From assembly GCF_019285595.1 (NCBI RefSeq), contig NZ_CP079094.1, positions 1 to 64,000 of the forward strand: 64,000 nt of DNA. Reading direction: 5' to 3'. The notes below the pieces were generated by a model. That model was not told the origin of the DNA and did no database searches. It was given only the letters and a program-made list of their open reading frames with translations. The position numbers and the translations under genes are program-made. The stretch is from Rickettsiella endosymbiont of Dermanyssus gallinae. Its GTDB lineage: Bacteria; Pseudomonadota; Gammaproteobacteria; Diplorickettsiales; Diplorickettsiaceae. How positions within the stretch are numbered: position 1 is the stretch's first letter; each line of letters opens with the position of its first letter. Below are positions 60,233-64,000 of this stretch, piece after piece.

Positions 60233-60279
60233 TGGTGCCGAAACCAGGAGTCGAACCCGGGACCTACTGATTACAAATC
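60233..60279 (-). other. Attachment site 3: 3' half of tRNA-Thr(UGU)
   Basis: Identical to sites 1 and 2 over the 47-bp core, from anticodon loop to CCA. The bases beyond the anticodon loop are not tRNA-like here either, so the functional gene lies elsewhere, probably past the right end. It is adjacent to the integrase stop. Confidence 0.9.
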
Positions 60280-60618
60280 AATTTCTCGCTATAAATATCA
60301 ACAATAGAGAATTAATATTTATAATTAAATCAATGAGTTAGATTATTTTTCTTATTGTCACCTATTGTAATTAAACGTAGTTTTTTATACTTAACTGCCC
60401 CACTAGTGCCCCTTGTATAGTAAGCGATGTCTTTGCTTAACGTATAAAAACAAAGTCCGATTATTTTGTTAACCATTTAGTATTAAAAATAAATATTGCA
60501 TTAACTACCTTAAATACAAACGATTATTATTCTTGTTTTAATAAACAAAAATAGAATATACTTTTCTGCATAGTCTCATCTAATGCAATGAAAAAATACA
60601 ATAAGGATAAAAATATAG
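60280..60618. other. Intergenic region right of attachment site 3
   Basis: About 340 bp, AT-rich, no gene seen. It contains a pair of TGCCCC hexamers at 60396 and 60407 that resembles, in place and spacing (11 bp), the GGAACCCC pairs by the other attachment sites. Ribosome site AAGGA precedes the next gene. Confidence 0.5.
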
Positions 60619-62424
60619 ATGCCAGGATCATTTTTAAAAAAATCGTTTATTTACTTGCTTGGAAATCATGATGACCTTAGTTTTGGTATGTGCTTTCATT
60701 ACGGATACTACAATTTTAGAAAAGACTTTACACTGGCGAGAAGATATTATTTAGAAGCTGCTAAGAAAGGGAAAGAAAAAGAGGCTTACTATCATTTAGG
60801 CAAACTTTCTAAAGAAGAGAAATCTCTTGTTGACGCTTTTTATTACTGGGGAAGAAATAACGAATGTGGTGAACGATGGAAATCAGCATTAGGTTTTTAT
60901 GAAGCGATTATTGAAGGGAATAGCTGGCCTATTTTTATAGGGTTGTCACCAGGTGAGTATAAAAAAATAAGTAAGGAAAACTATGCACCTGCCATGTATA
61001 GAGCGGCCTTACTTTTTAAGGAAGATCACCTATCTACGCCTGAAGAAAGCATTAAAAAAGATTTAGCCGCTACGTTGATATGGTATAGGAAAGCAGCCAT
61101 TGCAGGTTCCAAAGAGGCTTTAAATGAATTGATTGCATGCAGTAAAGAGCAACCAAAAGCGGCATTATATCTTGCTCAAATGTATGAAAGAGGCGAGATT
61201 GCTAGTGAACAATCCATCACTTCTGTTATAGAGAATGATAAGCCTGCTGTACAGTACTATGAGAAAGCAAAAGCCCTAGGTGATCCTATCGCTGCTTGTC
61301 GATTACATCAGCTAAAAAGTTTAAAAGACTTACAGGACACAAAAGTTTTTACAGTTTCAGAAATTCGGGATCCCTTCGTCCTCTATGGCACCCATTACCT
61401 GAACATCTTCTGTGAGAAACTTGATCAACTTGGAAAATTACCTAAGCCTAAGGAACTGGGAGAATATCAACAATTCTGTGAAGCGTTTGGAAGAGTACTC
61501 AGCATTGAGGAGAAATTAGAATTTGATCTTTTCTATAAAGAGCTTGGAAGGAAACCAACTCCTGACGAAATATTAGGGTTTGATACTTTACATAAAGAAC
61601 TTGGGAGAATACCAAAATTAGACGAAGTCATAGGATTTGATATTTTATATAAACAATTTGGAAGAATACCAACAGTACATGAATTATTAGGCTTTAAAAA
61701 GCAACCAGCGTCTTCTAAAAGCTCAGCAATTCCAAAAGAGCCAAATAGTTTAAAAACGCCAAAAAATAAAACAAATCTACCGGATCAGAAAGAACCCATT
61801 GTTCATAAAAAAGAAGAACAAACCTCTTCTAAAAATTCAGCTGTTCCCAAAGCATCAACAAGTTCAAAGAAACCAAAAGAACAAGATAATTTAAAGGATC
61901 AGAAAAAACCAGAAGTATTAAAAGATCCTAGCTCAAAGCTAAATAATTCGGCCCATGATGCTAAAAAAGAAAAGCCAGTTATAGAGAATAAAAAAAATCC
62001 TTTCAGTTTCTATAAAAAGACAACTGATCAAAAAGCTGAGGACAAGGACTCAGTATTTCAGTTAGGCTTGCAGTGTCAATCTGATAATAAAGAAAAAGCA
62101 TTTGATTGCTTCATAAAAGCAGCGCAGTTGGGACACTCGGAAGCACTGCTCATCTTAGATCGATTAGCGCATGAAATGAATCCGGATAAACAGCTACAGC
62201 TATTTAATCTTTATCGAACACCGCCGTTTAGTGATCAAAATAAGGCTTTATACTGGTGCCAACAAGCCATGCAAGGTAGTGACTTACAAGGCTTAGAGTT
62301 AAGCACCGCAAACATTAATCAATTGCTTGAATCTAAACAAGCTATCAATCTTCATCAACTCTCACAGATGCTTAAACCATCTATGCCCTGGGAAAATAAA
62401 GGTCTATTCAATTTATTCAAATAA
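60619..62424 (+). CDS. Sel1/TPR-like protein with 19-residue repeats and disordered linker
   Basis: 601 residues. The N-terminal 240 residues are Sel1-like helical repeats (ARRYYLEAAKKGKEKEAYYHLG, AAKAIAGS-type LIWYRKAAIAGSKEALNEL, YYEKAKALGDPIAAC). Next are four tandem repeats of 19 residues with the pattern LGRxPTxDEIxGFDxLxKE (about 285-365). A long Lys/Ser-rich disordered region follows, then another Sel1-type helix pair (FDCFIKAAQLGHSEAL). Sel1 proteins mediate protein contacts, and many in Legionellales act in the host. No signal peptide is seen. The gene precedes a DnaJ-domain gene in the same direction by 46 bp. Confidence 0.82.
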   Translation: MPGSFLKKSFIYLLGNHDDLSFGMCFHYGYYNFRKDFTLARRYYLEAAKKGKEKEAYYHLGKLSKEEKSLVDAFYYWGRNNECGERWKSALGFYEAIIEGNSWPIFIGLSPGEYKKISKENYAPAMYRAALLFKEDHLSTPEESIKKDLAATLIWYRKAAIAGSKEALNELIACSKEQPKAALYLAQMYERGEIASEQSITSVIENDKPAVQYYEKAKALGDPIAACRLHQLKSLKDLQDTKVFTVSEIRDPFVLYGTHYLNIFCEKLDQLGKLPKPKELGEYQQFCEAFGRVLSIEEKLEFDLFYKELGRKPTPDEILGFDTLHKELGRIPKLDEVIGFDILYKQFGRIPTVHELLGFKKQPASSKSSAIPKEPNSLKTPKNKTNLPDQKEPIVHKKEEQTSSKNSAVPKASTSSKKPKEQDNLKDQKKPEVLKDPSSKLNNSAHDAKKEKPVIENKKNPFSFYKKTTDQKAEDKDSVFQLGLQCQSDNKEKAFDCFIKAAQLGHSEALLILDRLAHEMNPDKQLQLFNLYRTPPFSDQNKALYWCQQAMQGSDLQGLELSTANINQLLESKQAINLHQLSQMLKPSMPWENKGLFNLFK

Positions 62425-62470
62425 AGATTAGGTCATACAAAATAATAACTGAGCATAAGGAATCAAAGAA

Positions 62471-64000
62471 ATGCATAATTTCTATCACGTGTTAGGTGTC
62501 AGTTCGAATACTTCATCGCAAGCCATAAAGAGAGCTTATCGAGAAAAAGCCTTATTGGAACATCCGGATAAGGGTGGCGATGCTCAGAAAATGTCTTTAC
62601 TTACTACCGCTTATCAAACACTCAGCGATCCACTCAAAAGACAACAGTTTGATAAAGACTGGTACGTTTTTAATGCCTCTAATGAGAGTGAAATGGTAGT
62701 AACGCCAGAGGGTTATTTACCCACGGCAGGCACTTCTTTTTCGCAAAAGTTTAGAAAACAACATAGTGAGTTTATTAAACAATGCTATGCTAAACCACTT
62801 CACAAAAGTTCGGTGGCTCAATATCTAAAACCCTTTCACTCCGATCTGTATCTAAGCAAAGAAGATAAAAAAGAAAGCCATATTTTTGCGTTGATGCAAC
62901 AAAGAAAAACAACAGATGCAGAGCTGAATATCAGCTTTCAAGCGTTAACGCCCGAAAAGTCGGTTAACTACTTTTTAGAATTTTTACAGGGTCATTATTC
63001 TTGGCAAGCACTTCAAGATTTAACCCAAGAATTTTCTGGGAAACTAAAACAACTAGAAACATTAGGACAACAGGCAGGCTATGAATCCCAGTTATATCAG
63101 GGTATTTACGAAATTTTATTGATAGCGGCTAGAGAAACGACACCTACCGAAAAAATACTCTATTCCTTAAAGAAAATAACTGATTACGCTAAAGTAACCG
63201 CTGATCAGTCCATGACTTTTATGGCGCCGTTATTGCAAAGTAAATATTTCCGTCATTTACACGCGCAAGCGTTACATTGGTATTGGCTATCAGATGAACA
63301 GGTATTAGAGGAATCTTTTTTAAGGGTATTCAACGGCCAGAAGGCGATAGAAAAATTAATTGAAAAACTGAAATCGCAAGTCTCTGAAAAGCAATCGGCA
63401 GATCAGTCCAGTGGACAGCTAACCCAACTACTGCGATACGCACGGTTACTATTTAAACTAGAGCAAGATATACAGAAACGTAGCTTTACGACACATGAAA
63501 ATCGAGCCGCTTTTTATAGAGAAAAAGCCTTTCATTTACTCGATTGGTTACCTGCCATCATGGGGTTTGCAGAATATGCGGTTCTTGTTAATACCTTATT
63601 ACAAATTGGGCTCACATTACAAAAAGCCTCTGCACAAGAATCAAATCCCATCCTGCGTATGGCGGATGAAAGACTCGTTGCTCAAATTTATCTTGAAGCT
63701 ATCGGTGTCGCTCGCCATGCTACACCCGAGGTTGAACTGTATGCTTGCCTACACAGCATAAAATGCTTGATGTCTTGTCATTATCTTCATTCCGAATCAG
63801 AACAAATAATAGAGGCACTACAACATCGTGCACTCTGGCTAGCGGATTTATTTCCCTTTTTCCAAGCAACACAATCCAATGCCAATTTGTTGGCCGAAGA
63901 AGATAAAAATTTGCTCTTAATGCGGCAATTATTACACGCATTAATTGATAAGATTGATAACAAAAAAGAGGATGTAGAAAAAGCCGAAATTGATCACAGT
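62471..64000 (+). CDS. DnaJ-domain protein, runs off the window
   Basis: The frame is open from ATG 62471 to the last base, at least 510 residues. The first 65 residues are a J-domain with helix II YREKALLEHPDKGGD, including the HPD motif needed to stimulate Hsp70 ATPase. No Gly/Phe or zinc-finger region follows, so it is a type III J-protein. The rest is long helical sequence of unknown family. A host-directed or stress role could be imagined; neither is shown. Together with the Sel1-type neighbour it forms a possible operon right of the third attachment site. Confidence 0.88.
   Translation, partial: MHNFYHVLGVSSNTSSQAIKRAYREKALLEHPDKGGDAQKMSLLTTAYQTLSDPLKRQQFDKDWYVFNASNESEMVVTPEGYLPTAGTSFSQKFRKQHSEFIKQCYAKPLHKSSVAQYLKPFHSDLYLSKEDKKESHIFALMQQRKTTDAELNISFQALTPEKSVNYFLEFLQGHYSWQALQDLTQEFSGKLKQLETLGQQAGYESQLYQGIYEILLIAARETTPTEKILYSLKKITDYAKVTADQSMTFMAPLLQSKYFRHLHAQALHWYWLSDEQVLEESFLRVFNGQKAIEKLIEKLKSQVSEKQSADQSSGQLTQLLRYARLLFKLEQDIQKRSFTTHENRAAFYREKAFHLLDWLPAIMGFAEYAVLVNTLLQIGLTLQKASAQESNPILRMADERLVAQIYLEAIGVARHATPEVELYACLHSIKCLMSCHYLHSESEQIIEALQHRALWLADLFPFFQATQSNANLLAEEDKNLLLMRQLLHALIDKIDNKKEDVEKAEIDHS

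Overview
The window looks like the origin-proximal part of a Legionellales chromosome (Coxiellaceae or Diplorickettsiaceae, most like Rickettsiella). It opens with dnaA-dnaN-recF, is AT-rich, and mixes core genes with islands rich in signalling genes and large coiled-coil proteins. A cyclodipeptide synthase in one island also fits, since that family is known from Rickettsiella and Fluoribacter. The genus is inference; no marker gene in the window fixes it.

Region 1 (1-12.8 kb) is core chromosome: dnaA, dnaN, recF, an SMR exporter, two ParB-type parS sites, a small lipoprotein, trhO, a one-chain glycyl-tRNA synthetase, yggS, acnB, crcB, a DUF190 gene, an SDR gene and a LysR regulator. yggS and crcB are each broken by a one-base change in a homopolymer. 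A membrane-protein gene that once led the SDR operon survives only as a C-terminal stub.

Region 2 (13.2-21.3 kb) is an integrative island bounded by two copies of the 3' half of a tRNA-Thr(UGU) gene. It carries a P4-type integrase, a primase-like tail fused in frame to a hypothetical protein, iteron-like repeats, a DUF5681 protein, a gamma-carbonic-anhydrase-like protein, a PAS-LuxR regulator, a lone receiver protein, a cyclodipeptide synthase (CDPS) and a PAS histidine kinase. Four of these genes are split by copies of one 247-bp GC-rich element; a fifth copy lies in the stub of region 1. Removing exactly 247 bp restores each of the four reading frames, so the element inserts precisely, with no target duplication.

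Region 3 (21.3-60.3 kb) lies between the second and third tRNA-Thr halves and is about 39 kb, close to a T7-type genome. Its left 13 kb is cargo: two large coiled-coil proteins with shared C-terminal repeats (candidate effectors), a dead oxidoreductase, two LuxR paralogues, a MazG-like protein, a kinase fragment, an FAD oxidoreductase and a full hybrid kinase. The rest is a temperate T7-like podovirus: portal, scaffold, capsid, tail tubes, internal virion proteins, fibre anchor and both terminase subunits in T7 order, then two fibre/collar genes with a duplicated N-terminus and an SSB. A minus-strand module follows (zinc-ribbon protein, DnaB-N/RepA fusion helicase, Cro-ParB-like protein), then an AlpA-like gene overlapping the integrase. 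No phage RNA polymerase, DNA polymerase or lysis gene was recognised.

Region 4 (60.3-64 kb) lies beyond the third tRNA half. It holds a Sel1/TPR-type protein with 19-residue repeats and a DnaJ-domain protein that runs off the end. No complete tRNA-Thr is seen, so the tandem array of islands may continue past the window.
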